Of a stretch of 64,000 nucleotides of DNA, positions 34,000 through 44,887 are shown one piece after another. The stretch lies in the NCBI RefSeq assembly GCF_030272615.1, contig NC_081414.1, forward strand, positions 236,719,733 through 236,783,732, read 5' to 3'. Positions within the stretch are counted from its first letter, which is position 1. The number at the start of each line of letters is the position of its first letter. The notes under the pieces were generated by a model. It was not told the origin of the DNA and made no database searches. It saw only the letters and a list, made by a program, of their open reading frames with translations. The stretch comes from Cryptomeria japonica (lineage: Eukaryota; Streptophyta; Pinopsida; Cupressales; Cupressaceae). The position numbers and the translations under genes are program-made.

Positions 34000-34823
34000 T
34001 TGGTGATGGGCTGAGTTACCTGATGTGTTGATGTAATAGGCAATCCATGAGATCTGGGTGATGTCGATAATTTGGCCAAACACATGGGTTCCAAAGAGTA
34101 TTCTCCCATACCTTGTTCTTTGATTTGCATTTTTTGCTTGAAATCTCTAGATAATGATTCGGGCTTTCCCTTCTATAGATTTGATGTTGAGGATCTCTGC
34201 TTTTCCCTATTATGAGGAACCAAATTGTCCTGGGCTGCCCCCATTGCATTACAATGTTGAAATGGATTGCAATCAACAGATATAGAGACCTCTTGTCCGT
34301 TATAAGGAAATTTGACACACTGGTGATACGTAGAAGGTACCGCTTGCATTCCATGTATCTAGGGTCGACCTAATAAAATATTGTAGGTGAGGTCTATATC
34401 TAAGACCTGACACATAGTATCTTTTTGCACTGGTCCAACTCGAATGGGTAACATCACGGTTCCTTTAGATGACCTTTCCTCATCATCATAGGCCTTTATG
34501 GTAATCTTTTTACGGGGATCAATAGACTCCTCCGAGAAGCCTAATGCATGGATAAGCTTTAAAGTACATATATTAAGTCTAGCTCTTCCACCTATTAAGA
34601 CTCTTTTTACTCGGTGTTTATAAACAATGACTTCAATATGGAGAGGAGTGTTATGCGGATGACTCAAGGAAGTATTATCATGCTTTGAGAAGGTGAGATT
34701 ATGAGGCCCTATCATATGGGTGACCATGGCTTGAAATCTGTTTGTATCCAGATCTTGAGGTACATTTGTTTCCAAGAGCGCTTGTTCCAATATGTTTTTG
34801 TGTTTGGGTGACAGTTTCAGCAA
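34000..34823 (-). pseudogene. Tat aspartic protease, active site lost
   Basis: The 154-codon frame 34,359-34,823 has the retropepsin surroundings (HIEVIVYKHRVKRVLI, then LNICTLKLIHALGF, and near the end DIDLTYNILLGRP). The position of the catalytic Asp-Gly-Gly reads Gly-Gly-Arg (about 34,575-34,598), so the Asp is gone. A stop precedes WIHGMQ-type continuation below 34,359. Without the Asp the protease cannot work. Confidence 0.8.
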
Positions 34824-34867
34824 TTCTAGTATAGATATCTGAGTTGGAGTTTTGCGTAGTTGGCTGA

Positions 34868-36859
34868 CTAAATCATATTGGATTTTTGGTGTGTAGTGGT
34901 TGTAGGCATGGTATGTCCTTTCAAGACATATTTTTGAAGTCTGGTTGTGACATTGATAGATTCATGATTATGCTGGTCTCGGATGGTGATGACATTTACC
35001 TGATGGTCTTCAGCTGATATATGATTGATGGTTTTATTGTAGATGTGATTGATATGAGCTCCACATGTATCGTTTGAGGTTGAATCTCCATCTTTGTTGT
35101 AATTTGGAAGAGGATTTTTAAAGGCTCCATGGTCACCATTTGTTTTGAGACCATCTACCGCTAAGTCACCTCGATCAATCATGTCTTGAACAATGTTTTT
35201 CAATGTCATGCAATCATTCGTTCGATGACCTTTGTTACAATGAAAATCACAATAGTGTGAGTCATTCCACCAAGGTGGTTTGATTTGGGATTCATAGTTG
35301 CTGATTGCAAGCAAAGAGAGAATCTTGTTTGCCAAAAGCTCTCTGAATGCTGACTCTAGTGATTTCCCGAGTGGTGTGAAGACATGTTTTTGGAAATTGT
35401 TAGTGTCGTCGCGCAAATTGTTATTAGGTCCTAGATTCGTGGTTTTGTTTTGAGTATCGTTGGTGTTGTTTGCATTGGGTTGACCTTGATTGGTGTTTGG
35501 TGCATATGTGTTAACGTTTGGATTAGTACCTTTAGGATTTTTTGTAGCCTGAGGATTTCTGGATAATGCGAGCACTGGTTGCTTAGATTTTGGATCATGC
35601 GATTCATTGTTGCCTTTGTTTTTGTTTCGAGTCCAGAATTGAGACTTGTCCAAGGTGTTGTTGTTTTGTTTATTGTAGTTTGATGAATTTATTCCTTCTT
35701 TGAAGAATTTGAGCATTCCCTTTTTGACACATGCTTCCTCTACTTGAATGTCGTTTTCAATCAATTTAGCTAAATATGGTATGCATTGGAGTTTGAGCCT
35801 GTAACTCATCTCACCATTCAAGTTGTCGATGAAGATTTCCATTTTCTCCTTTTCAAGAATATCTCGAGGATATCGTGATACCATACATCACCAGCGTTGA
35901 AGGAATATCATGAATGTTTCATTGTTCTTTTGTTTGGTGTTGCAGACGTCTAGCATGGTTATAGCATGTTGAATGTTATAGGAATATTGTGTTATGAACT
36001 TGTTAACCAATTCATCAAATGATCTGATAGGCGGTGTAATTTTGGATAACCATTCCATTGTTTGTGCTCCCAAGCTTCTTGGGAATAACCTCATCAGATA
36101 GGTGTCATCATGAGCAAATTCAAGACTCGTGGTACAAAATTCTCTGACATGATCACGGGGATCACTTTTTCCATCGTACTTGTCAAATTTAGGCACGTCT
36201 GAGTTTGGAGGAAAAGGGATCATGTGCAATCTTCTGTCAAAAGGATAAGGACAGATTTCGTTTAATGAGTACCGCACTATTGTCCCTTGTTGCATGTCTT
36301 GCATTTGTCTTTGTAACATTTGCATTTGTTGAGTAAGGGCAACCAAAGGCGCATTGTTTTGCTAAGGGAAAGGTTCTTCCCTTGTATTGATCCTGGGTTG
36401 AAATGGTGTATGGAACGGTATGTTTTGCTTGGGAATGTATTGTCTTGGTGTATGTTGCTCCGGTATGTTTTGATCCGGGATGTTTTGTCTTGTTGTATGT
36501 TGTTCTGGTATGTTTTGATCAGGGATATCTTGTTCAAAGTCGCATGCTTCCCTTTCCCGTTGTCGTTCTTGATATTCGTAATGTTGAGGTCACGTTCTAA
36601 ACACATCTGCGTTAAGGTTTTCAGGGAGTTTTACTCCTTTACTTGTGATCATGAGCAAATATTTTTCTTTGTCATTTTCCATGAGCCTTTCTACAAGCTT
36701 TTGGAATGAAGCGCTTTCCTGACATTCCTGAAGAAGCTCTTCAGAAATTTCAGTATCCTCTAGGTGTGGACCTTCAAAAGGATTTGACAACCTTCGATTC
36801 ATACTGGACTCTGCTTGTGCCTCGCTTTGTTGGTTTTGTTGAGAGTGAGTAACAGGCAT
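34868..36859 (-). pseudogene. Tat Gag
   Basis: The likely start is the ATG at 36,859 (MPVTHSQQNQQ). A Gln-rich N-terminal region has a stop and frame changes near 36,590 and 36,350. A retrotransposon Gag domain follows: DVPKFDKYDGKSDPRDHVRE, AQTMEWLSKI, FDELVNKFITQYS and ETFMIFLQRW, in the frame 35,888-36,346. It continues after one stop from 35,884 (MVSRYPRDILEKEKM). Near the C-terminus is a zinc-knuckle variant CDFHCNKGHRTNDC (CX2HX4HX4C, about 35,213-35,254), followed by MIDRGDL. It forms the particle and binds the element RNA. Confidence 0.87.
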
Positions 36860-36860
36860 T

Positions 36861-37247
36861 TTAGTAGAAACTTTCAGTGATGAAGGGGACAAAATCCTCT
36901 TTGATACATTGCTTGGGGGTTGGTGGTTTAGGTCGGGGTGTGTTATAAGTGATACACTCGTCGGGAAAGAATGTCAGATTGATCCTTCCTCCATGGTTTA
37001 TGATTTGATTAAAAGCGGATTTTTGACAATATGCCCTAGTCTTTAAAGGCTCTTTGTCAAATTCATTGGATTTGTTTTGGATATAACGTTTGACGTGATG
37101 AAGGAATACTCGATGAGATTTGAAGAGTTGACGATTGATGTATAAAAACTTGTTTCTCTTGATAAATTTGGAAAAACTTGGTTGTTGTTTCCTTAATGTG
37201 ATGTTATGATAAAGATTCTTTTTTCTCAGAATATGGGGATTAGTCAT
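36861..37247 (-). CDS. Tat ORF1, small basic protein upstream of Gag
   Basis: An open frame of 128 codons ending two bases before the Gag ATG. It is Lys/Arg/His-rich in the first half (RKQQPSFSKFIKRNKFLY) and has a Pro-rich block near the end (TPRPKPPTPKQ). I recognise no domain. Extra ORFs before gag are known in Tat/Ogre elements, which suits the position. Unlike gag-pol it has no internal stop. It could also be an N-terminal extension of Gag separated by a frameshift. Confidence 0.55.
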   Translation of the reverse strand: MTNPHILRKKNLYHNITLRKQQPSFSKFIKRNKFLYINRQLFKSHRVFLHHVKRYIQNKSNEFDKEPLKTRAYCQKSAFNQIINHGGRINLTFFPDECITYNTPRPKPPTPKQCIKEDFVPFITESFY

Positions 37248-37701
37248 GCATAAGTGATCAATGGTTTCCTTCGATTTGTTTTGGATTTAGTTGATCTTGT
37301 TTTGTAAATTCAAGTTTTACTCTATCAAAGTGAAGGTTTAGATGCCCCTTCACAACAAAGCGTGTCAAATGATATGGATAAAAGTCTCCTGATATGGAAA
37401 CTTGATTTGACAACCTGAAGTTTTTAAACAAGTGTTTTTGAGATGATAAAGGATCCTTTTGATACTTGTGATTATATTTCTGGATTTTGATAGGATAGAT
37501 ATGTTTTATCGTGCGACCATTTTCAGATTTTTACAACATTTGTTTTGACACAAACGTTGCTCAAGAAAAGGTTTTTACAGCTTTGTTTTCGCTACTCTGC
37601 TTTGAAGAAAAATGATGCTGATGAAAAGAGGCTTTTGAAGATGTTTTCCAAATTTTTAAAATTCCTCACTGTTTTGCCCCCTGTCTTTCTGTTTTTGGTC
37701 A

Positions 37702-38076
37702 CACGCTAAAACAGAGACAAGATGTGCTACTAAATTTACTTCACGTGCTAAAAGATCGACTACATGAGCTAGGTTGCCCCCAGCCACGCGCTAAAGTTTC
37801 GACTGTTAAAATTTTGTTTTATGCCCATTTTGAAAAGCTATGCGCTAGTATGGGTTTGTGACGCGCTAACTGTTAAACCCTATGTGCTAAAGTTCGGCTT
37901 CCACGCGCTAAGCTGATGCTTCAACGCGCTAGGCTGTTTTCCCAATGCGCTAACTGTTTAACACTGTTTTGGAATTTTGGATAAAACGCTACTATTTTGA
38001 CCAGATGCGCTAACTTGATGCTTGGATGCGCTAACAAAAGTACCCTACGCGCTAAGAAGTTGTTCCCACACGCTAA
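37702..38076 (-). repeat. TAGCGCAT array 2, gag-pol leader
   Basis: About fifteen copies of TAGCGCAT and one- or two-base variants on the - strand (ATGCGCTA / ACGCGCTA on the +), spaced about 20-35 bp. The motif has the sense orientation of the gag-pol transcript. Confidence 0.85.
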
Positions 38077-39597
38077 ATTGCCCTAATTTTTCCTTTGGTT
38101 GGTTTCTTTGTAATTTTTGGATTTGATTGTGAGTTTTTTCAGTCTTGATGGATGATTTTCTGAAGTAGTAAATGCAAGCACAACACAAAAAAGACAACCA
38201 TTTTTGCCTAATCTAACAAAAAGTGTATGTTCTACGAGGATGTGTACAAATCCCCAATGTTTTAATAGGTTTGGATACGAATAATACACTTTAGAAAGAC
38301 TCTTTATTCAAAGGTCATAAATAACATCATAGCCCACTAGTCTTGATACTCCGTTAGTTCAAACAGTCGTGTCACCCCCTAGAGGGTGCCCCTTTTTTTG
38401 CCTTTTGCTAGAAATTAACTCAAAGTGAATCACTTCACAATTGAGTAGCTATCTTGGGAGATATATGGTGAGTGATCTTGGGGGCGGATTCTTCCCCACC
38501 TTTGCACTATGATGTTATAAATGCCTGGTTACTAACTCGGTTCAAGGTTTCTATTTCTATGGTTCATAATCAGGCTCCTATTCGGCTGTTAGTGATAAAA
38601 TCCCTCAGGAGGCTTCCCAACCTTTAGAACAAATGGTTTATGTATCTCGAGGATATTGGGGGAAGGCTAATCACTGCATGCAACCGTTGAAAAGGACTTT
38701 CGTCACTTTCCACTTTTGATTATAGTGGGTTGGAACACTTGGTGTCAAAGTCGTTTCCCACTTAGGTCGTTCCCTTCACACCGGCCATAAATGACTTTAA
38801 GAGTTGATTCCAACTCCTTGGGAAGGTAGGCCTACTAAAGGATTTTATTTGCTTGAAGTAAAGAAAGCTTTAAGAGTGGTCTGGATTTTTGATCACCTAG
38901 TTAAGGGGAGAGCATATTCCTTCCACTTTCGAGACAAGGCAAACAATTTTTCTTTTTAGCCTTTCCAGATAAATGATTTGCTAATTTCTATTGGGAGATG
39001 TTGCTCCCAAAAAGCATGGTGTTAATTTTATTTCCCCAAATCAGTGATTATTTAATCTAAGAAAATAATCGAGTCAACAAAGCAAAAGGTTCAATTTGGT
39101 CAACAAAAGAAAAATCGATAAACAAAAGGGGAATAACTTCCCTCTTTGATTGCAACAAAATGTTTAGGTGAGGTTCTTTCCTTTGCAAAAAAAATTTGAA
39201 AATGAATCCTTTTATACACCAAAGGATGGTGACGTTCTTTTTATAGCTACTTTTGCAAAAAAGGAAGGTTTGTATGGTTTTTTTTAAAGCCCAAAAATAG
39301 GTTTTCTCCTATGAAAGCAAGAAATGTTATGATTTGTGGTTTTTTTTTATAGCCCAAAAGAAACAAGTGAGTTCAATTTTAAGAATAAAAGAAGTTCAAA
39401 ATTTTAAACTAACTTAACTAAGTTAGTGAAAATCCTAACTATCTTAAATTTTTAAAATTAAGCTCCCATATGCAACAAATTTGTTAGAATCCTGCAAAAA
39501 AACAAGTGGAAAATGTTAGATGGTTGGTGGACTTCAACAAGTCTACTTTTTTACTCCCGGTTACAGATTTTAAATTTTTGATTTCTGTCTGTTTTCG

Positions 39598-39870
39598 ATG
39601 CGCTACAGAACAAACTGTATGCGCTACAAAATATTCGTGATGCGCTAAAAGAAATTTGTGATGTGCTACACTATTTTCGGGATGTGCTACTCTGTGTTTC
39701 GGAAGCATTGCTTTGTTTTTATCCCACGCCGAGACCTACAGGAAAATTTTAGTATTCTGATGCACTAATAAATAGACTTTATGCGCTAGATGATGGACCT
39801 AACGCGCTGAACAATGAACTGGATGCGCTAGCTGTTGACCAGATGCACTAGGGAATGATTCCCAAGCGCT
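39598..39870 (-). repeat. TAGCGCAT array 1, gag-pol leader near the PBS
   Basis: About eleven units, mostly 21-25 bp apart, of the same motif in the gag-pol sense orientation, about 70 bases downstream of the primer binding site. Confidence 0.85.
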
Positions 39871-39937
39871 GATTCTCATTTCCCACGGACCTGCAAAAGT
39901 GGTTATATTTGAAAATCGATTTGATATATGGGGTAAT

Positions 39938-39955
39938 GTCCCACAGTGGCAGCCA
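39938..39955 (-). other. Tat primer binding site (probable)
   Basis: Four bases after the 5' LTR, the - strand reads TGGCTGCCACTGTGGGAC. It starts with TGG as a PBS must and is similar in form to the TGGCGCC... sites of other Tat elements. The tRNA was not identified. Confidence 0.6.
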
Positions 39956-39959
39956 AAAA

Positions 39960-41407
39960 TGTATGCAGGAAAAGCGGGCCGATATAACTCAATGTGTGAA
40001 AAATGAAGCTCTATGGAGCCTTGCTCACACACCCACATGACTTCTTGGTGCAAGCTATGGAGTCATGAAGTATGGCTCAGCTTCCCAAGGATGGTTCCAT
40101 GGTTCTCTATCTTACACGGTCCCTCAAACCAATGTTTTTGCTCTCAGATCAATGAGCAAAATGGTTTAGGGATGGCAAATGCAAGAATGAGGGATGCTTT
40201 TGTTGATTTTATATGAGATGCATCCTAAGCTATGCATGATGCTACAAATGCAATAAATTAGTTATAAGATGACAAGATTAGGAAACAATACTATCCTAGC
40301 ATACTATATTAGTTCATGATTTAAGCTAAATGATAAGGAACATACTCCAAATTAGCATATTTAGATTAATTCCTGTTTAAAAGAGAAGTTAAATGATGAG
40401 CATAAAAATGGGATATGAAAGATTGAATGGATTTAAGTATAAGTGTGATGCTAAAGACTTGGATGATATGAAAATGGAGGAATGAGAGCTCTATTTATAG
40501 CAAAAACAGGGCAATGGATGGTCAGGATTGAAAGAGGCAATCAAGGGCCAAGTTTGAAAGTTGGGAATCCATGTTTGCAATTGGCACCAATAAAATGGTG
40601 ACAATTGTCAACATAAGGTTGGTTAAGAGGAGATGTAAGAAGCATTAAATGCTTGAGAAGACCTCATGGTTACCCTAGGGGTTAAGGGTTAAGGTTAAGT
40701 TAAGGTTATCCATTGGATAAAGCTTTTACCCAAAGGATAAACTCTTGTGCCAAGGTTTAAGGATAACCATGGTCAAAGCAATAAATTCTTGATGAGACCC
40801 TTGGGTTAGATGGAAGTTGAGTTTATGAAAATTCTTTAACCATGTAAGAGGGTTGAGTTAACCATTAATGGTTATGAAGACGTTGGGGATAACTTTGTAA
40901 GAGTCCTTCCAAATTTGGGGGCGCTTGTTGAATGGATAAAGGCTTTAATGCATTTTGAAGACTTTACTCCAAATTTGAGAAGTGACCTCCTCAAATTTAG
41001 GGAAAAGGGATAATGGATGGGTTTGGGTTAATTAATTAGGTTTAGAAGAATCTAGAAGAGGTTAGAAAGAGGGTTAGGATGCAAGTGAGAGGTGTAGGAT
41101 TTTGCAAGTGGGTGAGGGAAAAATAGGTTTTAATTGAATTTAATTCAATTTGGTTGCAATTAAATAAATTAGATTTATTTAATTTAGGATAACCATTTTA
41201 ATTAAATTTGAATTTAATTAAAAAGTGGATAGGGGCTTTAATTTAATAAAATGAATTTATCCTATTAAATTGTATAGTGAATTTAATTGAGTAATTTACT
41301 TAATTAAATAGAGGAATGTGGATTATTTAATTAAATTAGATTTAATTAAATAGAGAAATGAACATAAAATATTCATTTAGGAATATGGTCATTTTTATAC
41401 GTCTACA
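39960..41407 (-). repeat. Tat element 5' LTR
   Basis: See the whole element. It contains the promoter that would drive gag-pol toward lower coordinates. Confidence 0.92.
40490..40501 (-). promoter_or_regulatory. TATA box in Tat 5' LTR
   Basis: The - strand reads GCTATAAATAGA, a near-ideal plant TATA box, conserved in the 3' LTR at 23,650-23,662. It would put the start of the gag-pol RNA near 40,465. Confidence 0.65.
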
Positions 41408-42237
41408 ACTACGATATGCAAATGCTACATGATTATGCTAAAATGCTATATGATATTTTCTATTTGATATTTGCTATTTGCTTAAAAAACTAATAAATGC
41501 ATATGATAAATTTTGAGACTAACTCCCTCTCAACTGAAGCTCTTGATTTTATAGACCTTGAGAGGATTAGATGATGTGGCTTAGATCAATGGTCATGATC
41601 AGATCTACATATTTGGATGGCTATGAGCAAAGGTGAAGGTTGAGAGAAAGAGGGAAGGAGAAGACAAGTGTCACTCATCTCACCTTGACTGGGTTGCTGA
41701 CTAAGAAAATCTAGGGATGGTTGGAGGAAATTTAGGCATGAGAGGACAAGTGGACTCAAGTCCTTCCTAAGATGTAGAGGGTGTTGAAGAGAATATAGGA
41801 AATGGTTATGAAATATATGTATGTACACAATTTTCATTGAATTTGGAAGTTGGAGATAACTGATGAATTAATATTTAAGAAATATTAATTTCTTTAGCCA
41901 CATGTTTGATGAGTTGGTAAAGGGAAGATGAAGTGGAGATGTAGGATGAATTGGAAAAGGGATTTAAATAATTTAAGAATTATTTAATATTTGAGACTAT
42001 AGGATAGGATAATAACTATGAAATATTAGATATTTAATTCTTTGGAGAAGATAATTAAATATTAGATATTTAATTAATTAGAGGAATAGGATAGATGAAT
42101 TAATTAATAGAAAGACATGAAATGAATTAAATAAATTAATCTTTTCAAATTAACTATTTAATAGAAGAATGATCATTAAATAAATATAAAATATTTATTT
42201 AATTGCTCATAGCCAATTTTTATGTGTATACAAGATT

Positions 42238-42841
42238 CTTTTTCGGCAAGTTATTCCTTTCGGAGTGTCTGTTTCTTGGTTTAGGAGGAGTTTTGAGCTT
42301 ATCGTCTATGTTGGAGATTTGTTCTCATGTGGAGTGATTTCTTGGCTTGTGAATCAATTTGGCACTACACAGGGTGTTCTTAGGCCCTTGGTCGACCCTC
42401 CTTTGTGGTCTGCACTTCATGTTTGTTCTTGGCGGATGAGATATTCATGTTTTGGGGCTGACCTATTTTACACGTTTCATTTTCCTTCCTTGGTAAATTT
42501 AATCTTTTGTGGCCAACCCGGATGTGTTTCGGATGGTATATATATTGTTGTATGTGATCCTTTGAGATCTATCAAAGTGGTATGATTATCTAGATTCATG
42601 AATTGTAATTCGGATACTTCTTGGAGGTCTAGATGAAATGTATCCTGGGATGTAGTCTGCAACCAGGCATGTTATCCTGCATGTAACCCAGATGTTACCG
42701 GATGTTCTATGATGAATATATGATGATACAGATGTCTGATTTTCCATTTTCTATGTTTTGTGTTATTGCTTCCGTTGTGTTACTCTTGGTGCATGATCAA
42801 GATTTTTCTATTTGAGGACCCTCTAGGTCATGGCTGCATCA
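42238..42841 (+). repeat. Gag element left LTR, second part
   Basis: Matches 45,085-45,689. It contains 'ggtatatatattg' (about 42,535), a TATA-like site, and ends GCTGCATCA before the PBS TGGTATCAGAGC at 42,844-42,855. Confidence 0.85.
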
Positions 42842-43022
42842 GATGGTATCAGAGCTTGTTGCAAACCTTGAGGTATTCCTTTGGGTGAACAGATCATCGA
42901 TTTGAGTCAAGTTGCTTGTGTTCTCAATAGATCGTCAATGGAGAGGCAATTGAAACCTTGTAGTCAGATTGTTGAGTTGAGACAGTTGCACTGGAGAAAA
43001 GGAGGAGACATCACCGAGGAGG

Positions 43023-44170
43023 ATGAACCCTAGGAGGGTAGAGAAGATGATGGAGGATTTCAAGAATGAGATGAGGAATGAGATCTTAAACGCATTGGCT
43101 AGTTTGCGAAGGAATCCAAAATTAGAGGATGAGTATGAAGAGGCAGGAGAAGAGCTTGAGGCCGAAGAAGTGAAAAGACTGACAGATGAGGGTGAAGAAA
43201 GATTTCTTTGGGCGATGACACAAGTGAGTAAAGTTCATAAAGTTGAGGTTTCTAAACTTTTGGGTTCATTGAATCCGGAAGACCTGATAGATTTGATCAG
43301 AGACTTGGAGGACTGCTTCGAGTTTGAAGATGTTAAGGACTCACAGAGAGTCTGGTTAGCACAAACTAAGTTGAAAGGGAATGTTGCTTTATGGTGGAAA
43401 GAGTTACAAAGAAATAGAGTGGAGAATTGTGAGATGAAAATCACCCAATGGAAGTAGATGGTTACAAGATTGAAGGCTAAATTCATTTCGGGAGAATATG
43501 AGTTGGAGTTATTCAAAAGGTTGCAGAACTTGAAGCAGAAGGACATGAGTGTGAAAGAGTATACTGAGGAATTCTATAAGGTGATGATCAGATCCAGACA
43601 TTGAGCGATGGATAGGGAAAAGGTGGCTAGATAAATAAATGGACTCTAATTTAACATTCAAGATAATATGAGTATGCTGAAGATTTCTACAGTTGAGGAG
43701 GCTTATCAATATGTGTTAAAGGAAGAAGATAAATTGAAGAGAAGATAGCAGAATAACTCTAAGGGAAGAAAAATACGTATAGCAGATAGAAGGCAGATGG
43801 AGAAGTAGATTACTAAAGAACCAATGTAGAAGATTCAAAGGAAAGGTAGTGGCAGTAGCAATAGAGAATTTTTAGGTAGATGTTTTAAGTGTGGAGAAAC
43901 CACACATAGATGTTTTGAGCATAAGCAAGGAATGGAAAGGAATTGCCTGGAAAATGAGGATCAAGAAGCTAGAGTTACCGGAGAGAATTTGTTAGAACCG
44001 GAGCAGGGAGAGTCTCCTTTGTTTATAAGAGTCTTGATAGAGCAAAACAGTGAAGATACCGAATCTACTCAAAGGAAGAATATTTTCCAGACTATTTGCA
44101 AATCAGGTGGTAAGTGTTGTAAGGTTATTGTGGATACTAGAAGTACTGATAATTGGTATCAAAGGAGATG
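43023..44170 (+). pseudogene. Gag of the gag-protease element
   Basis: ATG at 43,023 (MNPRRVEKMMEDFKNEM). The retrotransposon Gag domain is readable: RVWLAQTKLKGNVALWWKEL, then after one stop LKAKFISGEYE, RLQNLKQKDMSVKEYTEEF and VLKEEDKLKRR. The knuckle reads CFKCGETTHRCFEH (about 43,888-43,930), in which the last Cys position is His. Stops occur near 43,456, 43,604, 43,633, 43,748, 43,808 and 43,828; most fit Trp, Arg or Gln codons changed by C-to-T type transitions. The style resembles chromovirus-type Gag. Confidence 0.85.
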
Positions 44171-44680
44171 GTAGTGAAGCTTGGTTTGAAGAGGATTGAG
44201 CATCCTAGCCCTTACAAGGTGAGTTGGTTCCAATATTATCACAAGGTGGAAGTGATAGAGCAGTTCTTGGTGAATATTAATATTGAACCTTTCAAGGATG
44301 AAGTCTTGTGTGGCATTATGCTTATGAGTTCTTGTCATGTTTTGTTGGGTAGACCTTGGCAGTTTGATAGAGGAGCTATCTATGATTGTAGAAAGAACCT
44401 GATCACTATTGAGAAGGATGGGAAAAAGTTTACTTTGGATTCTTTGAAGGTGAAGGAGAAGGAAGTGAAGAATTTGAGTCTTGTGAAGAATTGTAGTGTT
44501 GCGAAGAAGGTTGCACAGGATACACCAGATGGTGGCATGGATTTGAAAAAGGATCTAATAGATAGGTCTGATAGCGAGGTGGTACGTGATGGAAGAAAGG
44601 TTAAGGTGATGGTCATAGACCAGATGAAATCTTGTGGAAGAAATAAATCAGAGTTGAAGAAGAAAGAGAGCAACAGTTAG
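44080..44680 (+). pseudogene. Protease-like end of the gag element
   Basis: After Gag, KVIVDTRSTDN (about 44,123-44,155) corresponds to the retropepsin site but has Asp-Thr-Arg instead of Asp-Thr/Ser-Gly. A frame change follows. Then MVVKLGLKRIEHPSPYKVSW, CHVLLGRPWQFDRGAIYDCR and a Lys-rich tail end in a stop at 44,680. No reverse transcriptase follows; only about 200 bases with stops remain before the right LTR. Confidence 0.78.
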
Positions 44681-44887
44681 TGACCGTGTGCAGGTATGAA
44701 GCAAGTAAAGGGAGATAAAGAAAAATAGAAGCCAGAGAATATGGTTGAGGTTCTGAAAGAGGTTAGGAAGAAGTTTGTGGACAAAGAAGACATTTGGATC
44801 AGAAATGAGCATGGTGTATATATCCCGAAGCCTTTTCAATATTCATGAGTTTCTTCTCATGGAACAACTTTTTATACCTAGGGTGTC

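Larger units (their letters stand above)
37248..39959 (-). other. Tat element 5' leader, 2.7 kb
   Basis: Non-coding on both strands as far as I can see. It contains the primer binding site, two motif arrays (37,702-38,076 and 39,598-39,870) and AT-rich sequence. A leader this long is unusual but known for giant Tat elements. Confidence 0.7.
23121..41407 (-). mobile_element. 18.3 kb Tat-lineage Ty3/gypsy retrotransposon with antisense PMD ORF
   Basis: LTRs of 1,437 bp (23,121-24,557) and 1,448 bp (39,960-41,407) in direct repeat start TGTATGC and end GTCTACA on the + strand. Flanks ACTAT (23,116-23,120) and ACTAC (41,408-41,412) are a target duplication with one change. The - strand interior codes for a small ORF1, Gag, protease, a G-patch, RT, RNase H, a second (archaeal-type) RNase H and integrase. 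The second RNase H is characteristic of the Tat/Ogre lineage. Between integrase and 3' LTR a PMD-family ORF runs on the + strand. The leader (36.9-40 kb) is unusually long. All coding parts carry stops or frameshifts. LTRs differ by a few percent by eye. Confidence 0.92.
22845..42232 (-). mobile_element. Solo LTR of an older Tat-like element, split by the 18 kb element
   Basis: Begins TGTGTTGACTTG and ends TGTGTATACA; without the nested insertion it is about 1.1 kb (22,845-23,120 plus 41,408-42,232). Near-matching 5 bp flanks GGATT (22,840-22,844) and AGATT (42,233-42,237) fit a target duplication with one change. The + strand end 'aatttttatgtgtataca' resembles the end of the 18 kb element's LTR ('catttttatacgtctaca'), so it belongs to a related family in the same (-) orientation. 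No internal region is left. Confidence 0.72.
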
